Of a stretch of 21,061 nucleotides of DNA, positions 1-7,523 are shown piece by piece. The translations under genes were made by a program, and so were the position numbers. Within the stretch, counting starts at the first letter, position 1, and every line of letters starts with the position of its first letter. The stretch lies in NCBI GenBank assembly GCA_050872805.1, contig JBNMHN010000010.1, positions 1 through 21,061 of the forward strand. Direction: 5' to 3'. The notes below the pieces were generated by a model. The model saw only the letters and a program-made list of their open reading frames with translations, made no database searches and was not told the origin of the DNA. The stretch comes from CAKVOD01 sp050872805. GTDB lineage: Bacteria; Bacillota; Clostridia; Christensenellales; UBA1242.

Positions 1-28
1 CCCCATAGCACTTTGTTCTATTTTTCAT
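1..28 (-). CDS. 5' end of an unidentified minus-strand gene (partial)
   Basis: Only the first nine codons (MKNRTKCYG) lie inside the window, so no function can be given. The start is supported by a GAAGGAGA ribosome binding site a short distance upstream on the minus strand and by a good promoter at 76-105. The reading frame runs off the left edge. Confidence 0.5.
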
Positions 29-75
29 CGGTTGAGTTCTCCTTCATTGCAATATTTTTTACATTTTACATTTTG

Positions 76-105
76 AGTATACATCATATTGCCACTTTTA
101 GTCAA
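76..105 (-). promoter_or_regulatory. Promoter for the gene at the left edge
   Basis: On the minus strand TTGACT (105-100) and TATACT (81-76) are separated by 18 bases, a near-consensus sigma-A-type promoter. It points to the partial gene beginning at 28, with an untranslated leader of about 40 bases. Confidence 0.6.
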
Positions 106-166
106 GCATTTTAAATGACAACAAAAAACAAACTCTTTTGACGTTACGGGCAACGAGGTTGTTTTT

Positions 167-697
167 CTATTCCTTGCAGTCGTCGCAGTCGTCGAGGACT
201 TCAAGGTCGTCGGGTATTAATAGATTTATATCACAATTTGAATGTCCCCAGCCGGTTGGCAACCAGTCTATTGTGCGGCATACCTCAACAAGTTCGGGCA
301 CATTGTAATCGTTCTTTTGCAAGTTTTTGTGAATGTAGGTATCTTTGAAAATCGCATAATTATGATTTAAATAAAACTTTTTCGCTAAAACTTCCCCATA
401 TTTGCCGTGCGGGCAATATATTCCGTCGATTCTTTCGACACCCTTTTGCATAAGAAATTTTTCAAATACCACGCTCATACAACTGCCAACACCAGTGTTG
501 AGATATGCAGGCGAAACTTCAATCGCATCCAAAAAACACGTGCTTTGCTTTGGATATATGTCAAAATCAATATATCCAATGAATCCGCCATTTGCGTCCA
601 GTGCGCAAATTTCGTAGCAGTCCGCTTCATTTATTAATTTTGTCAATTCGACGAAGATTTTCTCTCCACCTTTTATCTCAAATTTAAACTTTTTCAT
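167..697 (-). CDS. GNAT-family N-acetyltransferase, probably leaderless
   Basis: Predicted acetyl-CoA-dependent N-acetyltransferase of 176 residues; the acceptor is unknown. The GNAT core is seen in a beta-strand stretch (LDAIEVSP) followed by NTGVGS, which matches the acetyl-CoA pyrophosphate-binding motif A (R/Q-x-x-G-x-G/A), and a following helix. The C-terminus ends in an acidic, cysteine-containing tail (DDCDDCKE). The ATG at 697 was chosen because the longer GTG start at 715 would overlap the -10 box. There is no Shine-Dalgarno sequence before 697. Instead a perfect promoter ends only six bases upstream, so the mRNA probably begins at or next to the ATG. The gene stands alone, and its end has no convincing terminator. 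Confidence 0.75.
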   Translation of the reverse strand: MKKFKFEIKGGEKIFVELTKLINEADCYEICALDANGGFIGYIDFDIYPKQSTCFLDAIEVSPAYLNTGVGSCMSVVFEKFLMQKGVERIDGIYCPHGKYGEVLAKKFYLNHNYAIFKDTYIHKNLQKNDYNVPELVEVCRTIDWLPTGWGHSNCDINLLIPDDLEVLDDCDDCKE

Positions 698-703
698 ACT
701 TCG

Positions 704-732
704 ATTATACCACACCTTGCAAAACTTGTCAA
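704..732 (-). promoter_or_regulatory. Consensus promoter of the GNAT gene
   Basis: The minus strand reads TTGACA (732-727), 17 bases, TATAAT (709-704), a perfect match to the housekeeping consensus. The distance from the -10 box to the ATG at 697 is six bases, which predicts a leaderless transcript. Confidence 0.8.
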
Positions 733-748
733 ATCAGCACAAACTCAA

Positions 749-775
749 AAAGAAGATGTTTTGAGCATCTTCTTT
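749..775 (-). terminator. Rho-independent terminator, minus strand (possibly both)
   Basis: A 10-bp perfect stem (749-758 with 766-775) and a 7-base loop. Read on the minus strand it is followed by a run of Ts, so it most likely ends transcription from the DUF11 gene whose stop codon is at 960. It also insulates the GNAT promoter just downstream. Confidence 0.65.
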
Positions 776-959
776 GCTATTTAAAATTAGTATACAATTA
801 CACATTTATTATGTTTACAACTTAGTTTGACAAGGCACACCGCCATAGCAGATTATATTGCACTAACACCATTCATAAAAAATTGACAGGCGTGTAATTT
901 CGTTAAACAAGTACTTTTTTTTGCACAAGCATAACTTTGCGAGCGGGGCTTATGCAACC

Positions 960-1727
960 TTAGTTGACTGTAACTTCAAACTTGACAATGATCGTTTGAT
1001 TTGCAGCAAGGTCGTCAAGCGCAAAGCCAACAGATGGGTCGTAATCTGGATACGATTGCTCGTTGATTTTTACGCTGCCCGTGACAAATGTTGTTTCAGC
1101 AGGAATTGTATCCTTGAAGAACAAGTCGGTATTGTCAATGTTGCCCTCGTTTTTGATTTCGTGTTGATACGTGATTTTGTCTCCAGTAATAACAGCGCTC
1201 TTATCAGAAGTTTTCTTGATTGTAATTTTTTCGTTTTCTACGCTGATAGTTGTTTTATTTGTTTGTTCCTTTAAGTCGACTGCCTCATTGACAGTGTACG
1301 TGATTTCCGAAATCGCCGTAACCTCATTTTGAGTAGGTTGATCAGAAAGTACAAGGTAGTATTGAATTTTACAAGTGCCGTTTGGTTGAATATCACTTTC
1401 AAGTTGAACACCTGTTGTGATATCCATATCGGGTTGCGCCACATCGTCGATTAGCACCGAGCCTGCTTTGAATGTCCCGCCCTCAGAAATTGTGTCCACA
1501 ACCGTGATGTCTGAAATTGGATATTCACTATTGTTTGTCAACGTGATTGTTTGCATAATCTCCGCTTCAGGTGTGCCAAAGTCTTTTGCCGATGTCCTTT
1601 GTTTTAAAAAGGAAGTCGTCATATTCTCGGCAGTCGAAATATTACTCTGTGTCTCGTTTTGTTGTTCGCTCTGGTCAGGAAGCGTGTATTTTGATGTCAA
1701 TGTTGACTGGTTTGTAATTTTTGCCAT
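960..1727 (-). CDS. DUF11-repeat protein without signal peptide
   Basis: A 255-residue protein with two copies of the DUF11-type beta-sandwich repeat, roughly residues 45-145 and 160-255. Both carry the family pattern: a strand such as ITLTNNSEYPISDITVVDTI or a related KNEGNIDNTDLFFKDTIP, followed by FKAGSV / FVTGSV and a closing hydrophobic strand. DUF11 domains are usually building blocks of cell-surface proteins. This one starts MAKITNQSTLTSKY, with no signal peptide, membrane helix or sorting motif, so its location and role are unclear. The start is fixed by CAAAGGAGAACAA before the ATG. It is a single gene with a terminator about 190 bases downstream. Confidence 0.75.
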   Translation of the reverse strand: MAKITNQSTLTSKYTLPDQSEQQNETQSNISTAENMTTSFLKQRTSAKDFGTPEAEIMQTITLTNNSEYPISDITVVDTISEGGTFKAGSVLIDDVAQPDMDITTGVQLESDIQPNGTCKIQYYLVLSDQPTQNEVTAISEITYTVNEAVDLKEQTNKTTISVENEKITIKKTSDKSAVITGDKITYQHEIKNEGNIDNTDLFFKDTIPAETTFVTGSVKINEQSYPDYDPSVGFALDDLAANQTIIVKFEVTVN

Positions 1728-1854
1728 TTGTTCTCCTTTGTTTGTCCGCTAATTGAATATTACCTTACTAGCAATATATGTTTTGCGCGCGAAAATGTTG
1801 TTTCCTTAACGCTCCTGCGCCACAAACCGCCCATTCTACCACTTTCCTTTCCCA

Positions 1855-1918
1855 CAAAAAAAACATCTTGTATGCCAAAAACATACAAGATAACATACAA
1901 GATAACATACAAGATGTT
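1855..1918 (-). terminator. Terminator hairpin with tandem 12-bp repeats in one arm
   Basis: The left arm (1862-1874) pairs perfectly over 13 bp with 1906-1918. The right side consists of three tandem copies of ACATACAAGATA (1881-1916, the last differing at one base), so the left arm can pair with any of the three. On the minus strand the hairpin is followed by nine Ts (1863-1855), a strong intrinsic terminator signal. It is probably a second stop for the operon ending at 2307. Confidence 0.65.
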
Positions 1919-1947
1919 GTATTTCAATCCTAATTGTGTTATAATAA
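1919..1947 (+). promoter_or_regulatory. Possible plus-strand promoter with no known gene
   Basis: TTGTAT, 17 bases, TATAAT reads on the plus strand just right of the repeated terminator. No coding sequence follows before the 2041-2064 hairpin. In such A+T-rich DNA it may be a chance match. Confidence 0.25.
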
Positions 1948-2033
1948 TGATAACAACAAACCTCTCTACTAAAGACATCCGCCGTACACTATCTTATAAT
2001 GTAAACTAGCAAATGCAAAAAACACTACAGCAC

Positions 2034-2064
2034 AAAAAAAGTACATAGTAAATTAACTATGTAC
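2034..2064 (-). terminator. Rho-independent terminator of the 6775-2307 operon
   Basis: A 9-bp perfect stem, GTACATAGT (2041-2049) with ACTATGTAC (2056-2064), and a 6-base loop. On the minus strand it is followed directly by seven Ts (2040-2034). It lies downstream of the GC-rich block and would end transcription coming from the operon that stops at 2307. Confidence 0.75.
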
Positions 2065-2079
2065 CTAGAATTATAAACT

Positions 2080-2306
2080 TACCCAGCTAAACCTGCAGCC
2101 GCGGGGTTATCCCCGCCGAGCGACAAAGAACATAGAAAGCACCGAAATGCGCCGTCCATTAATGTCTCATAGCCGGAGGGACAGTACCTGCAGCGGTGAC
2201 CTACGCCACCACGAGAACAAAGGTAAATAAAATGCACGATTGTACGCCGCCCGCGAAAGCAACTTAGCCGTAGGGACAGTATCCACAGCAACGGGGCTTT
2301 CCCCGC
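2080..2306 (-). repeat. GC-rich block with three degenerate repeat units; possible structured RNA
   Basis: This segment is far more GC-rich than its surroundings. On the minus strand three units share a plan: a GC-clamped hairpin such as GGCGGGGAAAGCCCCG or GCGGGGATAACCCCGC, then GCTGYRGRT, then (in two units) ACTGTCCCTMCGGCTA. It begins at the stop codon of the 2307 gene and ends at the terminator at 2034-2064, so it would be the 3' part of that transcript or a separate RNA. I cannot match it to a known riboswitch or ncRNA family. An intergenic mobile repeat is the main alternative. Confidence 0.4.
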
Positions 2307-2732
2307 CTAGCGGCAGATTACAGTGACGGTGTCGGAAAGTTTTGAGCCGTCCGTGGTGGTCAAAGTGACTTTGACCGCCTTTTTCTTAAAAAACGTCAAT
2401 TCCCCCATTTGTGAAATCGTCGCATAGTACTGCGTGTTCCCGTCGTCATCAACATAAGTGTTGTTTGAAAGCGTAAACTTTATTTTTTCAGGAAATGTCG
2501 CTTCCGTCGGTCCATATTCGTACTCAATAAACAGACTCGTGTACCCTTCCGTCTCGTTGTATTTGACAATCAAATACTTGTCATCGCCAACCTTTTGGTC
2601 AAAACTCGTGATTTCAATGCGATTCATATAGATTTGAAACTGGTCCATACGCGCTTTCATTCCAAAAAACGTGACAACCACAACAGATATAAGGTATATC
2701 ACCAATATTAAAAACAAAACCGATTTTCTCAT
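2307..2732 (-). CDS. Membrane-anchored extracellular protein of the ABC operon
   Basis: A 141-residue protein with one N-terminal hydrophobic helix (about residues 4-24) preceded by MRK, giving a predicted inside-to-outside anchor. About 115 residues of beta-rich sequence lie outside the membrane. It has no lipobox and resembles no family I can name. It is the last gene of the operon after the ATPase fusion and the permease. Its ribosome binding site, AAGGAG, is made from the last codons of the permease gene, so translation is probably coupled. Context suggests an accessory part of the exporter, but this is inference. Confidence 0.7.
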   Translation of the reverse strand: MRKSVLFLILVIYLISVVVVTFFGMKARMDQFQIYMNRIEITSFDQKVGDDKYLIVKYNETEGYTSLFIEYEYGPTEATFPEKIKFTLSNNTYVDDDGNTQYYATISQMGELTFFKKKAVKVTLTTTDGSKLSDTVTVICR

Positions 2733-2735
2733 CCG

Positions 2736-4382
2736 TTATATCTCCTTGAAAAGCACTTTTGACTTGTAATAAAAACTATACACACGCCACGCCAAAAGTC
2801 CTAAACTTGCCACAAACAACTTGAGCCAAATATAGTTTGCCGCTAAATACTGAAATCCAAGCACAACGACAAAACATATTGCGCTCAAAGAAAATGCAAG
2901 TATTGTCGACTTTAATTCATTTGGATTGACTCCCGCCATTCCTTCCGTCTTGAATATGTTTTGCTTTGGATTCAAAAAGTCAATTTCCGCACTCCAAACT
3001 ATGTGCGTCAGCGCCACAAACAAAAGCGTGAAAGAAAGGAAGATTCCGTCAAGCGCCCCAAGTGTAGATTTCGCCAAAAAGAACCCGCTTGCAACCGCAA
3101 CAGCAATCGTTGTGACAACAACATTAAAGCATAGTCGCGGAAACAAAATTTTGTATGGCTTGTTTGGCTTTGTCTTATTTAAATACAACGCATCCCCGTC
3201 GCGACTATATATTGACGAAACATTGATATTGTTTGACAGCACAAATAACAAAATAATCAACACATTAAACGAAATTGTCAAATAATCGCCCAAAATACGC
3301 GTGTTTATCGCAGAATATATCGCATTTAATAGCAGTATCGCAATTGGCGTAACAATCAGCGTCGCAACCGCAGACGACAAAATCCCCGTATCGCGCACGC
3401 AGCGTTTGAACTCATATATTGATGCGGAAACAAACGTCTTGTGCGGAATATTTATGTTGCCAATCTTTTTTCGCCCTTGATTGAACTCAAATTGCCTTGA
3501 GGCTAGTCTCAAATACAAAAACTTTGACACAAGCAAATTTAGTCCTATCAACACCGCAATCACAGCAAGCATCACAAGCAAAACAATGTAGGAATACTCA
3601 GTGAAAAGAGTGGACGTGAGGTTTTGATATTTGCCACAAAGGAAAATCGTGAACGCATAGAATGGGTAGAATGCCGACGCAAACCACGCAAGGAATGCGC
3701 GAATTGATTTTGACACGCTCGTCCAACTTGAAATCAAGTTTATGTCCGTTGGAATGAGGCGTATCAAAAATATAACACCCGTGATTACTCCGCCAAGCAA
3801 CAAACACAATAACAACACTTTGACAATAGGAAACTTTTTCAAAAATGCAATGATATAGTTTGTTGGCACTGCCAGTAGTCCGCCAATCAAAACAGGAATA
3901 CTTGCAAAAATAACAAGCATTATCGGCATCCAAATGAAGTAAATAAAACTAAAGTTTGAAATTAATCCGTATGCAAAAAATACTGGTATCAAAAAGGTAA
4001 ATGCTTTTTTAATTTCGTTGATATAAAATACCAACATTTTGCTCAAAAACAAAGTAAATGGCTTAACTGGATAGGTGATTAATACAAGGTTATCCTTTCC
4101 ATAAAACAGCGTTTTGCTCAGCCCCACTGTGCAAGTGAACATATTGAGGAAAAACATCAGCGTCAAAACCACCGCCATTAGCGAAAGCGGGATGTGATTT
4201 AGCGCCGAAAACAAGTTTAGCATTTGACACAAAGAAAGCAAGAAGTATGCAACAGCAGTAATTGCGATAAAACCAAGAATTGAAAATACAACCTTGAACA
4301 TCGTTTGTTTTTTGCTTTTCAAAAAGGATAAATCTATTTTCTCCTTCAACTGCATCATAAACAGCGTTTTAAATTTGTCCAT
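2736..4382 (-). CDS. ABC exporter permease, multi-spanning
   Basis: A 548-residue integral membrane protein with about ten to twelve hydrophobic segments and no ATPase motifs. Its layout resembles the large ABC-2-like permeases of the family described as putative ATP-binding cassette (PF16949): an N-terminal cytosolic stretch, an early loop LITYPVKPFTLFLSKM, and a middle loop RDGDALYLNKTKPNKPYK that matches the typical 'flktlPi' element. It lies 14 bases after the ATPase fusion gene, with GAGGAAG before its ATG. It is therefore the expected membrane partner of that ATPase. The transported substrate is unknown. Confidence 0.75.
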   Translation of the reverse strand: MDKFKTLFMMQLKEKIDLSFLKSKKQTMFKVVFSILGFIAITAVAYFLLSLCQMLNLFSALNHIPLSLMAVVLTLMFFLNMFTCTVGLSKTLFYGKDNLVLITYPVKPFTLFLSKMLVFYINEIKKAFTFLIPVFFAYGLISNFSFIYFIWMPIMLVIFASIPVLIGGLLAVPTNYIIAFLKKFPIVKVLLLCLLLGGVITGVIFLIRLIPTDINLISSWTSVSKSIRAFLAWFASAFYPFYAFTIFLCGKYQNLTSTLFTEYSYIVLLVMLAVIAVLIGLNLLVSKFLYLRLASRQFEFNQGRKKIGNINIPHKTFVSASIYEFKRCVRDTGILSSAVATLIVTPIAILLLNAIYSAINTRILGDYLTISFNVLIILLFVLSNNINVSSIYSRDGDALYLNKTKPNKPYKILFPRLCFNVVVTTIAVAVASGFFLAKSTLGALDGIFLSFTLLFVALTHIVWSAEIDFLNPKQNIFKTEGMAGVNPNELKSTILAFSLSAICFVVVLGFQYLAANYIWLKLFVASLGLLAWRVYSFYYKSKVLFKEI

Positions 4383-4396
4383 AACTTCCTCTTTCG

Positions 4397-6775
4397 TTAT
4401 TTTTTCTTGTTTTTTGCGTCTTTTTTGCTATTTTTTGTCGTTTTCTTGTCATTTTTAGCGGCTAAGTTGTCGTTTTTAGCAATTATAGTGTCTTTTTTTA
4501 CACTTTCATCATTTACATTTTCTTTTTGTTTTTCTTCATCATTTTTATCATCTAGCAAATCATTTTTGTGCATTTGCTCAAAATCTTTTACCGAAACAAT
4601 TTTATCATCTGTGTCGTTGATTATCTTCAAATAAAATTCTTCAAGCCCAATATTCTTTTCTTTTAATTCGTCAAGCGTGACGGATGTTCTAATTTGCCCG
4701 CGCTTGATAATCATAATGCGGTCACAAAGTTTTTCGACAATGTCGATAATGTGGCTTGAGAAGAACACTATGTTGCCGTTTCGGGCGTGCTCTTTCATAC
4801 ATTCTTTGACTTGAAAGATTGACGTCGGGTCAAGTCCTGTCAAAGGCTCGTCCAAAATCCACAATTTTGGATTGTGAATGAGCGCGGACATTATGGCAAT
4901 TTTTTGTTTCATACCGTGACTGTATGTTCTAATTTGGTTGTCAATTGCCGTTTGCATATTGAGCATTGTGACGTATTTTTCCATACGCTCATCGCGCTCT
5001 TTCTTTCCGACTTCGTAAAGGTCGGCAACATAATTTATATACTCGCGCCCCGTCAATTTTTCGTAAAGCGCATAGTGGTCAGGCACAAACCCTAGTTGCA
5101 TTTTCGCCATTTCAGGTTGCTTGTAGATGTCATAACCATTGATTTCAATCGAACCACTTGTTGCGGGTTGAATGCCGACGATGCATTTGATAATCGTGCT
5201 TTTACCCGCGCCATTTGGTCCCAAGAACCCAAATATTTCGCCTGCATTAACTTCCAAACTTGCGTCCGCAACCGAAAAGTATTCGTTGTTCCCATATTTT
5301 TTGTAAACGTTTTTGACGACTAATTTGTTTTGACTTTCAGTGTTCATACACTCATCCACCTTGTTTTTGTTATATTTTGCGCAAAGCGCGTATTCTTCAA
5401 CCCTAATTTTGCGGTTTTTCTCTTGCAACTTGATATGAAAATCTTGAATTTGGAATATCCACGCGTAGACAAACCACATTGCAAGCCCCAAAAGGACATA
5501 CACGGCAAAGAATAGTAATTGATAAATCGGATAAAACACCATTTTGACGCCGCCAATCGTTATTGCTGCGGTTGTGTTGCGCAAATTCTCCGCCCACCTA
5601 CCGAGTTTGTCCGCGATAAAGTCGGAATTTATGAAGAAAAAGTCGGTTGGCGTTCCAACGCCCGTGAAGTAGGCATTCAAAATTAGCACGAACACAAAGT
5701 ATGCTAAGAACCAAAGCATTGAATAGATGAACTGCTTAAGTTTTGGTCTTTCGTATATGCCAAGCAAAATCACAAGCACTGGCAGCGCAAACGCAATTAT
5801 GTGGTTTATCCAAAAGTGAACCGTTGCAGTCGACGTAAAGCCCCACATTTCGTTGTAGTTTGGTATGAGCATCGCAAGTCCCGCGCCCAAAACGTTTATG
5901 AAAAGCGTGAAATAAAACAACCTTTTCATTCTAAATGCTAAGCACAGCGGAACGATGAACATTGCGGTGTTGCAGAGGTGCAGCGGCCACGACGTTGGCG
6001 TGACAAAGCGCGAAAAATCATAGTTGTACATATACGAAATGAGCGTGACAAGCGAGATAAAGAGCAAGCACATTCGCGAATATTCGGGGTCTTTCTCTTT
6101 GAGCAGCGCATAAATTCCAAACAAAAATATGATACCAATATATAAATAAATTCTATGGTAAAGCAAAAGTCCTTTGGCAAGTCCGTTGCCGATGTTTCCA
6201 AAAAACAAACTAGGAATATATGGCGGCATTGACATTAATAAAACAATCGGCAGCGCGATAAAAAATTCCTTAACTTCCTTCTTTGTCATTTTGAAGAATT
6301 TATTTGTCACAAACAAATATGTACTATACATAAGTACGATTGCCGTTGTTATTTCAAAAAACGCACCGCAAAGCGACCAGCCATAAGTTCCCGCAAATGT
6401 GTAGGAGATTTGAGAGAGAAACGCGGTGCTTAGAATGCTAGAAATAAAGCAAAAAATCTTTGCATAATTTTTTATCAAGTTAAATTTGAAAAACGGATAC
6501 ATCATTAAAATGACAACACTTGCAAAATTAAGCCAAATTGCAACCCCCACAATAAAGCACAAAAACGGCGAAGAGAACGGCGCATTTGTTGTTAAATTAT
6601 AAGCGCCATTTAATAAGTTGCCATCTTTCGCAAAGAAAAACACAAAAAATGTTGCCATTAATACAAACGACAAAACTTTTGCAAATTTTTGCTCGTTAAA
6701 TTTCGACGTGCGTTTTAAAATCCAAAATAGCGCACCAAGCAGCACCAATGTACTTAAAAAGATTATGTAACTCAC
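4397..6775 (-). CDS. YwaF-like membrane domain fused to an ABC ATPase
   Basis: A 792-residue protein with two halves. Residues 1-476 are a polytopic membrane domain containing WPLHLC, like the YwaF/TIGR02206 (TMEM164-like) family. Residues about 480-705 form a complete ABC ATPase: Walker A GPNGAGKST (K525), signature YSHGMKQK (618-625), Walker B LWILDEP (D642, E643) and H-loop SSHI (H675). The Q-loop position reads FVPD, as in several ABC-2-type exporters. The last 80 residues are a low-complexity Lys/Asn/Asp tail. The GTG start at 6775 has AAAGGAG upstream. It is the first gene of the operon with the permease and the anchored protein and should power export. YwaF proteins are normally separate, so the fusion is notable. 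Confidence 0.8.
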   Translation of the reverse strand: MSYIIFLSTLVLLGALFWILKRTSKFNEQKFAKVLSFVLMATFFVFFFAKDGNLLNGAYNLTTNAPFSSPFLCFIVGVAIWLNFASVVILMMYPFFKFNLIKNYAKIFCFISSILSTAFLSQISYTFAGTYGWSLCGAFFEITTAIVLMYSTYLFVTNKFFKMTKKEVKEFFIALPIVLLMSMPPYIPSLFFGNIGNGLAKGLLLYHRIYLYIGIIFLFGIYALLKEKDPEYSRMCLLFISLVTLISYMYNYDFSRFVTPTSWPLHLCNTAMFIVPLCLAFRMKRLFYFTLFINVLGAGLAMLIPNYNEMWGFTSTATVHFWINHIIAFALPVLVILLGIYERPKLKQFIYSMLWFLAYFVFVLILNAYFTGVGTPTDFFFINSDFIADKLGRWAENLRNTTAAITIGGVKMVFYPIYQLLFFAVYVLLGLAMWFVYAWIFQIQDFHIKLQEKNRKIRVEEYALCAKYNKNKVDECMNTESQNKLVVKNVYKKYGNNEYFSVADASLEVNAGEIFGFLGPNGAGKSTIIKCIVGIQPATSGSIEINGYDIYKQPEMAKMQLGFVPDHYALYEKLTGREYINYVADLYEVGKKERDERMEKYVTMLNMQTAIDNQIRTYSHGMKQKIAIMSALIHNPKLWILDEPLTGLDPTSIFQVKECMKEHARNGNIVFFSSHIIDIVEKLCDRIMIIKRGQIRTSVTLDELKEKNIGLEEFYLKIINDTDDKIVSVKDFEQMHKNDLLDDKNDEEKQKENVNDESVKKDTIIAKNDNLAAKNDKKTTKNSKKDAKNKKK

Positions 6776-6886
6776 AATTTCTCCTTTGTGTCATTCCCTT
6801 TTTGCTATATTTTTTGCAAAAAATATATTTAGTATACAATTTGATGCGCCATTTTGTTGGGAAAATAAGAATATATTAAAAATTAG

Positions 6887-6915
6887 TTGCAGAAAATAAA
6901 AATAAATGCTATTAT
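6887..6915 (+). promoter_or_regulatory. Promoter of the 6945 membrane protein gene
   Basis: TTGCAG (6887-6892), 17 bases, TATTAT (6910-6915), followed after 29 bases by the ATG with an AAAGGAGA ribosome binding site. Confidence 0.6.
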
Positions 6916-6944
6916 TAATTTAATAATTAAAAAGGAGAAAAATT

Positions 6945-7391
6945 ATGGCAAAATCAAAAAGCGTTCCAGCGCTTGTCCTCGGCATTTTAGCAACTATCTT
7001 TAGTTTTGTTAGTATTGTTATTCTTTTCTATATGTACATCATTGGCACTGCATTTTCGGGCGGCGCAAAACATATGCAAATATTTTTGATTATGATGTTT
7101 ATAATGGCTGCTGCCGCAATTATCGGCATTGTTGGCACAATATTTAGCCTCAACAAATCAAAAGTTGCGGGCATGCTAGATATTGTTTCCGCACTAATCA
7201 CGGCGGCAATCACTATTTGGTTGATATGTGCCACCGAAAGTTTCGTTTTGGGCACCATGCTATTTATTACAATTTTCGTATTCTACACACTCGCGGGCAT
7301 CTTCGGGCTTTGCGCAAAATCTAAAAAACCTGCACAAATGCCTCGCTTTGACACACTACCGCCAAATGACTTGTCCCAATCACATAACTGA
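6945..7391 (+). CDS. Four-helix membrane protein, DUF4064-like
   Basis: A 148-residue protein with four predicted membrane helices (about residues 8-32, 44-66, 73-95 and 100-122) and a short polar C-terminus. Spacing and composition are like small four-helix proteins of the DUF4064 type, whose function is not known. The start is set by AAAAAGGAGAAAAATT before the ATG. It is transcribed alone, divergent from the ABC operon and convergent with the exporter gene at 7524, with a shared terminator between them. Confidence 0.7.
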   Translation: MAKSKSVPALVLGILATIFSFVSIVILFYMYIIGTAFSGGAKHMQIFLIMMFIMAAAAIIGIVGTIFSLNKSKVAGMLDIVSALITAAITIWLICATESFVLGTMLFITIFVFYTLAGIFGLCAKSKKPAQMPRFDTLPPNDLSQSHN

Positions 7392-7470
7392 TTTTAGGAA
7401 TTTAACAAATAATATGTTATGCTGTCATTGTGGATATATAAGTCTTTAAATCTTTTCTGTAACAACCTTA

Positions 7471-7514
7471 AAAAACATAGGCTGGAAATTCTTTTTCAGC
7501 CTATGTTTTTTTAA
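7471..7514. terminator. Bidirectional terminator between convergent genes
   Basis: A 10-bp GC-containing stem, ACATAGGCTG with CAGCCTATGT (7475-7484, 7497-7506), extended by A/T pairs. A-runs on its left and T-runs on its right make it a terminator on both strands. It serves the 6945-7391 gene and the minus-strand exporter gene ending at 7524. Confidence 0.8.
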
Positions 7515-7523
7515 TTGTATGCT

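Larger units (their letters stand above)
1728..2306. other. Gene-free region of about 580 bp
   Basis: No convincing protein gene on either strand; the reading frames here run through terminator repeats or GC-rich palindromes. It holds, from left to right, an A+T-rich leader of the DUF11 gene, a terminator with 12-bp repeats (1855-1918), a possible plus-strand promoter (1919-1947), a second minus-strand terminator (2034-2064), and a GC-rich repeated block (2080-2306). Confidence 0.6.

Noticed and set aside
921..957. 10-bp hairpin right after the DUF11 stop considered as its terminator
   Set aside because: On the minus strand it is followed by a run of As, not Ts; the 749-775 hairpin fits better.
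1881..1916. Tandem repeats considered as a CRISPR array
   Set aside because: Units are 12 bp with no spacers and form one arm of a terminator; no cas genes are present in the window.
1760..1978. 72-codon minus-strand ORF
   Set aside because: Its middle (repeated ILYV units) is the translated 12-bp terminator repeat, and there is no ribosome binding site.
2079..2291. 70-codon ORF in the GC-rich block
   Set aside because: Its sequence follows the palindromic repeat units, has no ribosome binding site or recognisable domain, and runs to the terminator; a repeat or RNA is the better reading.
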